A stretch of DNA of 64,000 nt from NCBI RefSeq assembly GCF_013410035.1, contig NZ_JACCBW010000002.1, positions 1 to 64,000 of the forward strand, written 5' to 3'. Shown piece by piece: positions 24,013 to 31,925 of this stretch. This DNA is from Nocardioides cavernae. GTDB taxonomy: Bacteria; Actinomycetota; Actinomycetes; Propionibacteriales; Nocardioidaceae. The position numbers and the translations under genes were made by a program. A model generated the notes under the pieces. The model worked only from the letters and a program-made list of their open reading frames with translations, did not search any database and had not been told where the DNA came from. Every line of letters starts with the position of its first letter. Position 1 is the stretch's first letter.

Positions 24013-24728
24013 GAGGCGTCCGTGACGTCGAGGCTGACCAACTCTGCGATCTTGGTGGCGATGACGTCCATCGAATCATCTGCGGTGTCCAGTCCGTTCC
24101 GCGAACCAAGCAGCGGGCTGACCCGTCTAATTTCCTCGTAAGTTGTGCCATGAACGACAGGGATCAAGAGGTCGCGAGCCAGAAGCTCAGATAGCTCCTT
24201 GTCGGACACCCCGCCGCCGTCTACGCGCTTGAGGAAGGACGGCGTGATTAGGGCGAGGCCGACGCGCGAGCGCGCCAGGCCGCGGTCGATCTCGCGCATG
24301 AATGGCTGGCCAAGCAGGATGTCCTTCTCGCTGAACCAGACCGAGACGTTCTTTGAGACCAAGGCGTCATGCAGTTCCGTGGCAGTGGTCTGCCGGTCGT
24401 CCCACGCGTGGCAGAGGAACAGGTCCCGAAGGTCTTCTTTGACCCCCACGCTCTCCACCGTGGTGCGGTAGCGGCTGAGGGCCTGGACTTGGTCGGATGT
24501 GTAGGTAACGGTCGAAGTGCTCGAGGACCAGCGCGGTCGGGTAGAGCCCGTCCTTCCGCCGCTCACGCCTCCACCGGCGCCGGTCGCGCGAGGAGCCGGA
24601 TGGCGGTAGTTGATCGGCGGCGGGTAGTAGGACTGCGACCTGCCATATCCATGGACAGGGCAGTCGGCACCGCCCCCGCGGATGTGGCCTAGGACTGGCG
24701 CGGTGCACCCACCGCTGTATCGACTCAT
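24009..24728 (-). CDS. TIR-domain protein with N-terminal Cys/His tag
   Basis: Protein of 239 aa. Residues 100-235 form a TIR domain: DLFLCHAWDDRQTTATELHD, VWFSEKDILLG and REIDRGLARSRVGLALITPS. Glu146 in MREIDRGL sits where the catalytic Glu of NAD-cleaving bacterial TIR domains lies, so NADase activity is plausible. Residues 1-40 contain C8, H15, C23 and H26 (CTAPVLGH and CPVHG), a possible small zinc site, followed by tyrosines and prolines (SYYPPP). The first part of the protein is otherwise disordered. The promoter looks leaderless. It heads the TIR-TIGR02391 pair, suggesting a cell-suicide type anti-phage module. Confidence 0.85.
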   Translation of the reverse strand: MSRYSGGCTAPVLGHIRGGGADCPVHGYGRSQSYYPPPINYRHPAPRATGAGGGVSGGRTGSTRPRWSSSTSTVTYTSDQVQALSRYRTTVESVGVKEDLRDLFLCHAWDDRQTTATELHDALVSKNVSVWFSEKDILLGQPFMREIDRGLARSRVGLALITPSFLKRVDGGGVSDKELSELLARDLLIPVVHGTTYEEIRRVSPLLGSRNGLDTADDSMDVIATKIAELVSLDVTDAS

Positions 24729-24734
24729 TCTTTG

Positions 24735-24761
24735 AGTCTAGGAACGACCTCCGACATTCAA
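24735..24761 (-). promoter_or_regulatory. Probable leaderless promoter of the TIR gene
   Basis: On the minus strand TTGAAT (24761-24756) and TAGACT (24740-24735) are separated by 15 bp. TAGACT ends six bases before ATG 24728, which puts the transcription start at or near the start codon; no ribosome site is present. The spacer is short, so the -35 assignment is tentative. Confidence 0.45.
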
Positions 24762-24852
24762 CGGGGCTGCTGCACCAACTGGTGCCTGTCGGACGTAGCC
24801 CATTCCGCCGCCATCGGGCTACGGTGTCCCGAAACTTAAGCCATCGAACACA

Positions 24853-24882
24853 TTGACGAATAGTGTCGCTCAGGGGTAGGAT
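24853..24882 (+). promoter_or_regulatory. Sigma-70-like promoter of the DUF222-HNH gene
   Basis: TTGACG (24853-24858) and TAGGAT (24877-24882) with an 18-bp spacer, about 170 bp upstream of GTG 25052. The long leader contains the inverted repeat at 25008-25025. Confidence 0.6.
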
Positions 24883-25051
24883 CGCGGTTACGTCCTCAGC
24901 CCCCGGGCCACCGTCCAGACGGTGCGCATTCCCGGTTGTGAAGGGGCGAGTTGCGAGGGTGAGTGATAGCTCGGTTCCCGGGCCTCCAGGAGCGACGACC
25001 GTTGTCAGTCACGCGTGCGCGTGACGACCCGTCGTCGAGAGGAGGCCGACC

Positions 25052-26437
25052 GTGACCGAGCAGGCGTTGCACCCGATCGTGGCAGCGGCCACCGACGTAC
25101 GGTCCACGTTGAAGTCCGTGGCGGACGTCAACCCGACGTTCATGACGACCGCTGACAAGGCTGCCGCGCTCGTCGAGCTCGTCCGGGCGGAGTCACAGGT
25201 GGCTGAGCTGCGGCTGCGCATCCTGGGCGACGCCGGCGACCTCGCGCAGGAGACCGCGGCGAAGGACGCGGCAGGGTGGCTCGCGAAGGAGACACGCACC
25301 CGCTTCGCGGACGCCCGCGCCGACCTGGCCCTCGCGGGCGCGCTCGACCGTGACCGGACTCTCGTGGCTCGAGGGATGCGCGACGGCTCGGTGACGCTGG
25401 CGCAGGCGCACGTCATCCACCGAGCGCTCACCGCTCTCCCTGCGTCCATCGATGCGGACACGGTGCTGAGCGCCGAGGCGCACCTGGTGGCACAGGCCGC
25501 AGTGTTCGGGCCGAAGGAGATCGGCCGGATCGGACGTCACATCCTCGACGTCGTCGCCCCTGAGATCGCCGAAGCCTTTGAAGCCGCCCGGCTGGCCGAC
25601 CTCGAGGGCCAGGCTGCCGACCGGATCCGCCTCACCATGCGCCGCCTCGGCGACGGCACCACCCGCATCTCCGGTCGGGTCCCTGACGCACTCGGCACGA
25701 GGTTCGCGACCTACCTCGAGGCATTCACCAACCCGCGCAGCGGCAGGCGTGACCCCGAGGCCGACAGCGAGGCCGGCGCGTCCGCCCGGGTCACGCGGGC
25801 GCCGTACCCCAAGCGCCTCGGCCAGGCGTTGGGCCAGCTCCTCGAGGCGATCGACCCCCGTCGCCTGCCGCTCCACGGTGGCGACGCGACAACGGTCGTC
25901 GTCACGATCCCGCTCGCCTCGCTCAGGGCCGAGCTGGCAGCCGCCGACCTCATCGGCTCGGGACTCGTGCCCGGTGACGACTTGACCGGCGACCGGCTGA
26001 CGGCTTCCGAGGTACGCCGACTCGCGTGCACCGCCGCGATCCTCCCGGCCGTCCTCGGGGGCGACGGCCTCCCCCTCGACCTGGGCCGCAGCCGTCGGTT
26101 CTTCAGCGCCGCCCAGCGCAAGGCCCTCCTCGTCCGCGACCGGACCTGCCGCGCCGAGGGGTGCGACGTCCCGGGCGTCTGGTGCGAGGCCCACCATCGC
26201 CGGGACCCGTGGTCCGAAGGCGGGCGCACCGACCTCGCGGACGGCGAGCTGCTCTGCAGTCATCATCACCATCGGGTCCACGACCCCCGGTTCCGACTCG
26301 AACGTCTCGCCAACGGAGATGTGCGCTTCCACCGACGTGGACGGGCACCCCTCCCCGCGGGTGGTGTCCGGGGCGGGGGCGGCGTGGTTGCGTCGAGGGT
26401 CCGGCACGACCAGATCCTGGGAGGCGCACATGAATGA
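25052..26437 (+). CDS. DUF222 and HNH endonuclease domain protein (13E12 type)
   Basis: Protein of 461 aa. Residues 25-330 are DUF222 (AALVELVRAESQVAELRLRI; GMRDGSVTLAQAHVIHRAL), and the C-terminus is an HNH nuclease with zinc/metal ligands: CRAEGCDVPGVWCEAHHRRD and LCSHHHHRVH. These proteins occur in many copies in actinobacteria and are presumed to act on DNA, perhaps as mobile or selfish elements; direct evidence is scarce. The start GTG 25052 follows GAGGAGG. The stop lies 8 bp inside the PRC-barrel gene that follows. A short inverted repeat sits in the leader. Confidence 0.9.
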   Translation: MTEQALHPIVAAATDVRSTLKSVADVNPTFMTTADKAAALVELVRAESQVAELRLRILGDAGDLAQETAAKDAAGWLAKETRTRFADARADLALAGALDRDRTLVARGMRDGSVTLAQAHVIHRALTALPASIDADTVLSAEAHLVAQAAVFGPKEIGRIGRHILDVVAPEIAEAFEAARLADLEGQAADRIRLTMRRLGDGTTRISGRVPDALGTRFATYLEAFTNPRSGRRDPEADSEAGASARVTRAPYPKRLGQALGQLLEAIDPRRLPLHGGDATTVVVTIPLASLRAELAAADLIGSGLVPGDDLTGDRLTASEVRRLACTAAILPAVLGGDGLPLDLGRSRRFFSAAQRKALLVRDRTCRAEGCDVPGVWCEAHHRRDPWSEGGRTDLADGELLCSHHHHRVHDPRFRLERLANGDVRFHRRGRAPLPAGGVRGGGGVVASRVRHDQILGGAHE

Positions 26438-26801
26438 CACCATCTGGAGCTATCGCGACAGTGAATGGAGCGAGGACCGCGACCTCGTCGGCTACGAGGT
26501 CGAGGCCGACGGCGGGAGCATCGGCAAGGTCGCCGCGGCGAGCACCGAGACGGCCGCGCAGTGGCTGGTGGTCGACACGGGGTTCTGGATCTTCGGCAAG
26601 CAGCGCGTGATCCCCGCCGGCGTCGTCGTGGGCATGGACCACGACGCCCGCCGCGTGATCATCAGCATGAGCAAGGACCAGGTGAAGGCGGCTCCGGACT
26701 ACGAGGAGTCGGAGTGGGCTGCCGAGGACGCGCGGGTCAAGCACGCGGAGTACTACGGGACCTACGCCGAGCGCCGCCCCGACGTACCCCATCAGGGGTA
26801 A
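26430..26801 (+). CDS. PRC-barrel domain protein
   Basis: Protein of 123 aa starting at ATG 26430, overlapping the DUF222-HNH stop by 8 bp. DLVGYEVEADGGSIGKV and WLVVDTGFWIFGKQRVIPAG are the two halves of the small beta barrel (PRC family), which binds other proteins or RNA in RimM and photosynthetic reaction centres. The tail is acidic and helical (YEESEWAAEDARVKHAEYYG). Proteins of this type are common stress-related proteins in actinobacteria; the role here is unknown. The link to the HNH gene may be only transcriptional. Confidence 0.88.
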   Translation: MNDTIWSYRDSEWSEDRDLVGYEVEADGGSIGKVAAASTETAAQWLVVDTGFWIFGKQRVIPAGVVVGMDHDARRVIISMSKDQVKAAPDYEESEWAAEDARVKHAEYYGTYAERRPDVPHQG

Positions 26802-26924
26802 TCCACCGGACGTCCGCCCCTCGGGTGTGCCTCGTCGGTGTCCCTGGGTGGTGTGGTGTGCGGGCACACGCACCCCTGGGGAGGGAACGATGAGCGACGC
26901 ACGCGCGGACGTGGGAGTCCGGCG

Positions 26925-27461
26925 ATGATCCTGACCGGCCGGAGCGCACCGGCGACGCCGCACCAGCCCGGTCCGCTCCTCCCGCGACCGAGACCCGGGT
27001 CGCTGCGGTGGGAGCACCTGTACGCCACGGGCGAGGCCGCGTCGTCGGTCGTGGCGAACCCCCACCTCGGCTTCGCCGACGGCAGGGCCCGTGAGGCGAT
27101 GGAGCGCTACGCCTCGGTCCTCGGTGGGGACCTGAGCGTGACGTCGTACACCGACCTGGGCAGCGACGGACCGCTCGGGGACCTGGTGGGCCACGCCCTG
27201 CTCGTCACCCCGGGTGGGATCGTGCTCACGGGCGCCGACGTCCAACCAGGGACGCAGGTGCAGGTCGGCGACAGCGTCGCCGTCAGCCTCTCGGGCTCGG
27301 CCGAGGACGCCGAGCAGCTTCGCGGGTGGTTCGACGCGCTGGCCGAGGGCGGGCAGGTCCGCCAGCCCCTCGCGGCCGCCGCGTGGGGGCACGAGGTCGG
27401 CATGCTCGTCGACCGCTTCGGCATCGCATGGGTGGTCACCATCGCGGGGCCCGGCGCCTGA
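26925..27461 (+). CDS. VOC-superfamily (PhnB-like) protein
   Basis: Protein of up to 178 aa. From residue 43 on it matches PhnB-like members of the vicinal oxygen chelate fold: NPHLGFADGRAREAMERYAS, then GDLVGHALLVTPGGIVLTGA and AWGHEVGMLVDRFGIAWVV. Members bind metals or small molecules; many have no known reaction. The start is uncertain: ATG 26925 gives a 42-residue proline-rich extension with normal high-GC3 codons, while GTG 27051 would give the usual family length of 136 aa. The gene converges on the AAA-LuxR regulator, 13 bp away. Confidence 0.75.
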   Translation: MILTGRSAPATPHQPGPLLPRPRPGSLRWEHLYATGEAASSVVANPHLGFADGRAREAMERYASVLGGDLSVTSYTDLGSDGPLGDLVGHALLVTPGGIVLTGADVQPGTQVQVGDSVAVSLSGSAEDAEQLRGWFDALAEGGQVRQPLAAAAWGHEVGMLVDRFGIAWVVTIAGPGA

Positions 27462-27474
27462 CGCCGGTCCGGCC

Positions 27475-30063
27475 TCAGTCCAGGCCGAGCTCGCCGGCAC
27501 GGACCAGCAGCTCGCGGCGGTTGGCCACCTGCAGCTTGGCGAGGATCGCCGAGACGTGGTGCTCGGCGGTCTTGGTCGAGATGAAGGTCTGCGCGGCGAT
27601 CTCGCTGTTGGTGTGGCCGCGCGCCACGAGGCGGGCCACCTCGAGCTGCCGGTTGGTCAGGCCGCCGGGGTTGGCGCGGGTGGACTCGATCGGCCGGCTG
27701 GGGACGCTGGCCAACCCGTCGCGACGCAGCTCGCGACGCAGCCGGTCGGCGGTGCCGATGGCGCCGAGTCGGTCCAGCAGCACCACGCCGCGGACCCGGT
27801 CCTCGGCGTCCGGGGAGTCGGCGTACGCCATCGCCTCGTCGAACACGTTGCCCGAGCGCTGCCACCACGTCGCGACCTCCGCGGTGCGACGCTCGAGGGA
27901 CGCCCGGTGCGGCACCGGCAGGTCGGGCCCCGGCTCGACGGCGATCCCCACGCGCCGCAGCCAGAGCACCAGGTCGCCCACCGGCCAGACCTGGTCGGCG
28001 GTGCACAGCGCCGGCAGGTGCTCGACGGCGAACGTCGTCACCCGGTCGTCGGGCGTCCCGCTGAGCCACATCGCCTCGGCGAGGCAGCTGAGGACGGGCA
28101 GGTAGCGGCCCGGCTCGTCGAGCGTCCGCGCGAGCCGCCACGCCTGCTCGAGGTGCGGTGCGGGGTCCTGGTCGCCGACCCGCAACGCGGCCGTGGCGAG
28201 GGCCACGTGCGGCCAGATGGAGCCGTCGCAGGCACCGCTCGCGAGCACCTCCTCCGCGTCCTCCCGAGCGGCGCTCCACCGACCCGCGCGCGCGTGCAGG
28301 ATCGCGCGCAGCGACAGGTGCCAGAGGGTCGCGTTGCGCAGGTCGCGTCCGTGCGTGTGCACGAGCGTCTCCTCGACCACGCGCTGCATCGTGCGCAGCT
28401 CGCCGCGGTCCATGGCGTGGATCGTGAGCATGATGTAGCCCCGCCACGCCGTCTCGTCCCAGCCGTGGCGGCGGGCGGTGCCGACCAGCTCCGCGACCCG
28501 CTCCCGGGCGCCGGGCTCGCCGCAGATGCACGCCACGCCCTCGACGAGCAGCCGGCCAGCGAGCACGTGCTCCTCCGACCCGGCCGCAGCGCCCGCTTCG
28601 GTCGTACGCCGTCCGCAGGCCACGGCACGTGCGAGGTCGCTGTTGACCAGCGCGACCATCCCCGCGTCGGCGTGGACCCGCGCGACCGTCTCGGGGGAGT
28701 CCAGGCCGTCCGCGAGCTCCTGGGCCTGGGCGGCGTGACGGTTGCTCGAGGCCCGCCGCCCGGACTGGTACTCCAGGACGTTGAGCACGGCGTGCGCCTC
28801 CGCGACCCCGTCGAGCCGCCCGGCGTCGCGCCACAGCGGGATCGCGGCGCGGGTGGCGGCCGCGGACTCCGGGAGCCGCGCGGTGACGTAGAGCTGCTGG
28901 GCGAGCTGCATGAGCAGCTGCGCGCGCTCGAGTGACGGCGCCCCGCCGGGAAGGTGGTCGAGCGCGACCTCCAGGAAGGCTGCCGCCTCGGCGTTCGACC
29001 CTGCCGCGACGGCCTCGGACGCGGCCTCGCGGGCGTGGACGAGGGTCCGCGCCGCGTCGCGGGCCCCCAGCGCGTGGTGGGTGAGGGTGGCCGGGCTGGG
29101 CAGGTCGACCTGCTCCAGCGACACCAGCAGGCGGTGGTGGAGGCGGGGCGCGCCCCCGGGCGGGATGGTGGTCTCCACCGCCTGGCGGGCGAGCTCGTGG
29201 CGGAAGGCGATGCCGTGCTCGGTGCGGACGAGGAGCGTGGTGCGGTCGAGGCGGCGCAGCTCGTCGAGGTCGACCCCGACGAGCGGGAGCAGGCGGTCGT
29301 CCAGCCCGTCCGGCGAGCACGCGATGAGCTGCAGCGTCTCCAGGTCCTCGGGCTCGAGGTCGGCCGTACGGGCCAGGATCGTGTCGCGGACGGAGTCGGG
29401 CAGGGGACGGTCGGGCTCCTGGGCGACCTGCGCGACGTAGAACGGGTTGCCGCCCGTCAGCGCATGCACCCGCACCGGGTCGAGCCCGGATCCGTCCACC
29501 GCGGTGGCGACCCCGTCGACCGACAGGGGCCGCAGGGCCAGGGTGCGCAGGCCGTCGAGGGCGGCGAAGTCGCCGAGCAGCCGGCGTGCGGGGTGCCGCG
29601 GGCCGATCTCGAGGTCGCGATAGCTCACCAGCACCGCGACCGGGACCGTCTCCACCCGGCGTACGACGTGGCGCAGCACGTCGGTGGACGCCGCGTCGGC
29701 CCAGTGGAGGTCCTCGACGACGAGGACCGTCGGCTCGGCGGCGAGCTCGCGGAGGACGGCGCCGGCGGTCTCGCTGAGGTGGACCTCGTCCGCGCTGGCC
29801 CGGGCCAGCAGGTCGGCCATCCCGAGGTCGCGGAACGGACCGAGGGGCCGGGGGGTGCCGAGGGGGTCGCACTGCCCCCGCAGGACCCTCAGCCCCGCCG
29901 CCTCGCGCACCACCGCCGCGATCGCCGACGACTTGCCCGTGCCGCTCTCGCCGGCCACGGCGATCCCCACGCCGAGGCCGTCGCGCACCTGGCGTACGCC
30001 CTCGCGCAGCACGTCGAGCTCGCGCTCGCGCTCGAGCAGGCGTGGCGCCTCGCTGTGGTGCAT
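27475..30063 (-). CDS. Large AAA-ATPase LuxR transcriptional regulator (LAL type)
   Basis: Protein of 862 aa. An N-terminal P-loop NTPase has Walker A (GESGTGKSS, about 40-48) and Walker B (VLVVEDLHWAD). A long helical, TPR-like middle of some 450 residues follows, and a LuxR/NarL helix-turn-helix ends the protein (LTNRQLEVARLVARGHTNSE; FISTKTAEHHVSAILAKLQV). LAL proteins are ATP-dependent activators, often of catabolic or secondary-metabolite genes. ATG 30063 is chosen for the GGGAGGTGG ribosome site upstream. It is divergent from a methyltransferase gene with 325 bp between, which is the most likely target. Confidence 0.9.
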   Translation of the reverse strand: MHHSEAPRLLERERELDVLREGVRQVRDGLGVGIAVAGESGTGKSSAIAAVVREAAGLRVLRGQCDPLGTPRPLGPFRDLGMADLLARASADEVHLSETAGAVLRELAAEPTVLVVEDLHWADAASTDVLRHVVRRVETVPVAVLVSYRDLEIGPRHPARRLLGDFAALDGLRTLALRPLSVDGVATAVDGSGLDPVRVHALTGGNPFYVAQVAQEPDRPLPDSVRDTILARTADLEPEDLETLQLIACSPDGLDDRLLPLVGVDLDELRRLDRTTLLVRTEHGIAFRHELARQAVETTIPPGGAPRLHHRLLVSLEQVDLPSPATLTHHALGARDAARTLVHAREAASEAVAAGSNAEAAAFLEVALDHLPGGAPSLERAQLLMQLAQQLYVTARLPESAAATRAAIPLWRDAGRLDGVAEAHAVLNVLEYQSGRRASSNRHAAQAQELADGLDSPETVARVHADAGMVALVNSDLARAVACGRRTTEAGAAAGSEEHVLAGRLLVEGVACICGEPGARERVAELVGTARRHGWDETAWRGYIMLTIHAMDRGELRTMQRVVEETLVHTHGRDLRNATLWHLSLRAILHARAGRWSAAREDAEEVLASGACDGSIWPHVALATAALRVGDQDPAPHLEQAWRLARTLDEPGRYLPVLSCLAEAMWLSGTPDDRVTTFAVEHLPALCTADQVWPVGDLVLWLRRVGIAVEPGPDLPVPHRASLERRTAEVATWWQRSGNVFDEAMAYADSPDAEDRVRGVVLLDRLGAIGTADRLRRELRRDGLASVPSRPIESTRANPGGLTNRQLEVARLVARGHTNSEIAAQTFISTKTAEHHVSAILAKLQVANRRELLVRAGELGLD

Positions 30064-30388
30064 CGTCAGGGCCACCTCCCTCAGCGCCCCGGGCGCGTGG
30101 TGGGCGGCGCGACCGGGGTCGGACACGGCCGAGAGTAGTCCTCGACGGCCGTCCCCGACACCGTCGCGCTGGTGCTGCTGGGCCATGGGTCGACGCTAGG
30201 GGCGACGGGTCCCCGGCACATGGGGGAGCGCCCCCCATCTGCGGGGCGTGGTGGGGGTTCGGGGTGCCCGCATGGGGACCGCGGACGGCACACATGCGGG
30301 GGCGGTGCCGATGTGGGACGGCGCCGGCGCGACCGAACCTGATGACCGGTCCGGCGCCCGCCGGTCCCTCTCCGCAGAAGGACACACG
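30064..30388. other. Divergent intergenic region with G-rich dyad
   Basis: Lies between the LAL regulator and the methyltransferase. It contains an inverted repeat at 30220-30238 (ATGGGGG, AGCG, CCCCCAT after one extra C) and nearby related words (GCATGGGGACC, ACATGCGGGGG), which could be binding sites for the regulator. No coding frame beyond the upstream extension of the regulator is convincing. Confidence 0.4.
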
Positions 30389-31246
30389 ATGACGAACACG
30401 CAGACGAACACGCAGGCCCACACCCAGGCCCACACTGACCCCACCCCGCTCCAGCAGCTCAAGGCGGCACAGCACCTCATCTGGAACAACGGCGACTACG
30501 GCAAGATCGCCTGGCTCACCGTGCCGCTCGCCGCCCACCTGCTGGAGGACACCGGCGTACGGCCGGGCACCTCGGTCCTCGACGTCGCCACCGGCACCGG
30601 CCACGTGGCGATCGAGGCGGCCCGGATGTTCTGCGACGTGACGGGCATCGACTACGTCGAGAGCCTGGTCGACGTCGCGCGCCGTCGCGCCGCCGCCGAG
30701 GCGCTGCCGATCGCGTTCGAGGTCGCCGACGCCGAGGAGCTGCCCTTCGCCGACGCCTCCTTCGACGCCGTCGTCTCGGCGATCGGCGTCATGTTCACCG
30801 CCGACCACGACCGCGCCGCCGCGGAGCTCGTCCGCGTCTGCCGGCACGGCGGGCGCATCGGCGTGGCGAGCTGGACCGCCGAGGGGTTCATCGGCCGCCT
30901 GCTCAAGACGGTGACGGCGCACGTCCCGCCGCCGGCCGTGGCGCTCCCGCCGACCCGGTGGGGCAACGAGGAGGTCGTCCGCGAGCTGCTGGGCGCCGGG
31001 GTGCGCGACGTGACGTCGTCGACGCACGTGGTCACGCAGCGCTTCGTCTCCGCGGAGGCGTTCGCCGACTTCATGCTCACCTGGTACGGCCCGACCTACA
31101 CCGCCGCGCAGAAGCTCGACGTGCAGGGGAGGGCGGCCTTCCGCGACGACCTCGTCGCGCTGGGTCGTGCGAGCGACCGCGCCACCGACGGCAGCTTCGC
31201 GGCCGACTGGGAGTACCGCGTCGTCACCGCGACGCGGGCGGGCTAG
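30389..31246 (+). CDS. SAM-dependent class I methyltransferase
   Basis: Protein of 285 aa. Motif I is SVLDVATGTGHVAIEAARM (about 63-81), motif II/III region VTGIDYVESLVDVARRRA and VADAEELPFADASFDAVVSA complete the SAM pocket. It is of the UbiE/MenG-like type; the substrate is unknown. The first 18 residues are a Thr/Gln/Asn-rich repeat (NTQTNTQAHTQAHT) with no counterpart in the fold, encoded by short DNA repeats near 30392-30436. Divergent from the LAL regulator, which may control it. Confidence 0.88.
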   Translation: MTNTQTNTQAHTQAHTDPTPLQQLKAAQHLIWNNGDYGKIAWLTVPLAAHLLEDTGVRPGTSVLDVATGTGHVAIEAARMFCDVTGIDYVESLVDVARRRAAAEALPIAFEVADAEELPFADASFDAVVSAIGVMFTADHDRAAAELVRVCRHGGRIGVASWTAEGFIGRLLKTVTAHVPPPAVALPPTRWGNEEVVRELLGAGVRDVTSSTHVVTQRFVSAEAFADFMLTWYGPTYTAAQKLDVQGRAAFRDDLVALGRASDRATDGSFAADWEYRVVTATRAG

Positions 31247-31274
31247 CCCCACTCAGGGGGCGGCGGGACCGGCG

Positions 31275-31913
31275 TCAGGCCTCCCACGCCGGGCCGTCGC
31301 CCCCGAGCCGCGCGACGAGCGCGCGCCCGACGTGACCGGCGTTCGCGCGGCGCACGCCGACGGGGACGTCCGGGAGGTTCTCCTCCCAGTCCAGCAGCGG
31401 TGAGCCGCGCAGCTGCGGCATCCGCGCCGGTCGGCCGAAGAAGAACGGGTGCAGGTGCGCCCCGCCGTCGCCGTAGCGACCGACGTGGCAGCGCCCGACG
31501 CTGGGGAGAGACTCCACGGCGGCCGCGACGGCGACCATCAGCACGCCCATCTCGGCTGCCAGGTCGTCGGGCAGGTCGGCGAGGTCGTGGTGCGCGCGGG
31601 GGCGGAGGATGAAGGCGACCGGCAGCTTCATGGCGACCTCGACGAGCTGCCAGCGCTCGTTGCTCCACGCCACCGCCGCGGCGTGCTCGGGGGTCGCCGG
31701 CTCCTGGCACGGGCAGTCGAGCGGGTCCTCCCCGCGGCGATCCGGCTCGACCGCCTCGAGAGGCTCGAGCGGCTTGATCCGCAACCCGTCGAGCTCGTAG
31801 GGGTAGACGAACCAGCCGGGCATCTCCTCGACCCGGACCGCGAGCCGACCCTCGGCGTCGGTGGCCGCGGCGACGCGGGCGTAGTAGTCCTCGATCGACT
31901 CAGGCTCGCTCAT
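31275..31913 (-). CDS. HIT-like hypothetical protein
   Basis: Protein of 212 aa. LPVAFILRPRAHHDLADLPD (near 98-117), HVGRYGDGGAHLHPFFFGRP (near 143-162) and a long helix between them give the layout of HIT/GalT-like nucleotide hydrolases; the usual HxHxH motif is reduced to HLHPFF. It also has CPCQ early in the sequence. Members act on nucleotide-linked substrates, but this one is not assigned. It ends 28 bp from the convergent methyltransferase stop and starts 12 bp after the zinc-ribbon SDR stop, so it may be co-transcribed with it. Confidence 0.65.
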   Translation of the reverse strand: MSEPESIEDYYARVAAATDAEGRLAVRVEEMPGWFVYPYELDGLRIKPLEPLEAVEPDRRGEDPLDCPCQEPATPEHAAAVAWSNERWQLVEVAMKLPVAFILRPRAHHDLADLPDDLAAEMGVLMVAVAAAVESLPSVGRCHVGRYGDGGAHLHPFFFGRPARMPQLRGSPLLDWEENLPDVPVGVRRANAGHVGRALVARLGGDGPAWEA

Positions 31914-31925
31914 GGGGCGAGTGTG

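Larger units (their letters stand above)
24729..25051. other. Intergenic region between island and DUF222-HNH gene
   Basis: No coding frame is convincing. It holds the TIR promoter at its left end, a sigma-70-like promoter (24853-24882) for the rightward gene, and an inverted repeat at 25008-25025 (8-bp arms GTCACGCG/CGCGTGAC) in the leader of the DUF222 gene, just before its GAGGAGG ribosome site. Confidence 0.6.

Noticed and set aside
18134..25051. Terminal direct repeats or an integrase that would define the defence-type island
   Set aside because: I compared the two junctions by eye and found no matching repeat of useful length, and no recombinase gene is present, so the island limits are based only on composition and gene content.
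27107..31252. A 1381-aa minus-strand frame
   Set aside because: Covers the LAL regulator and methyltransferase in the wrong frame; low-complexity Arg/Gly/Pro with no motifs.
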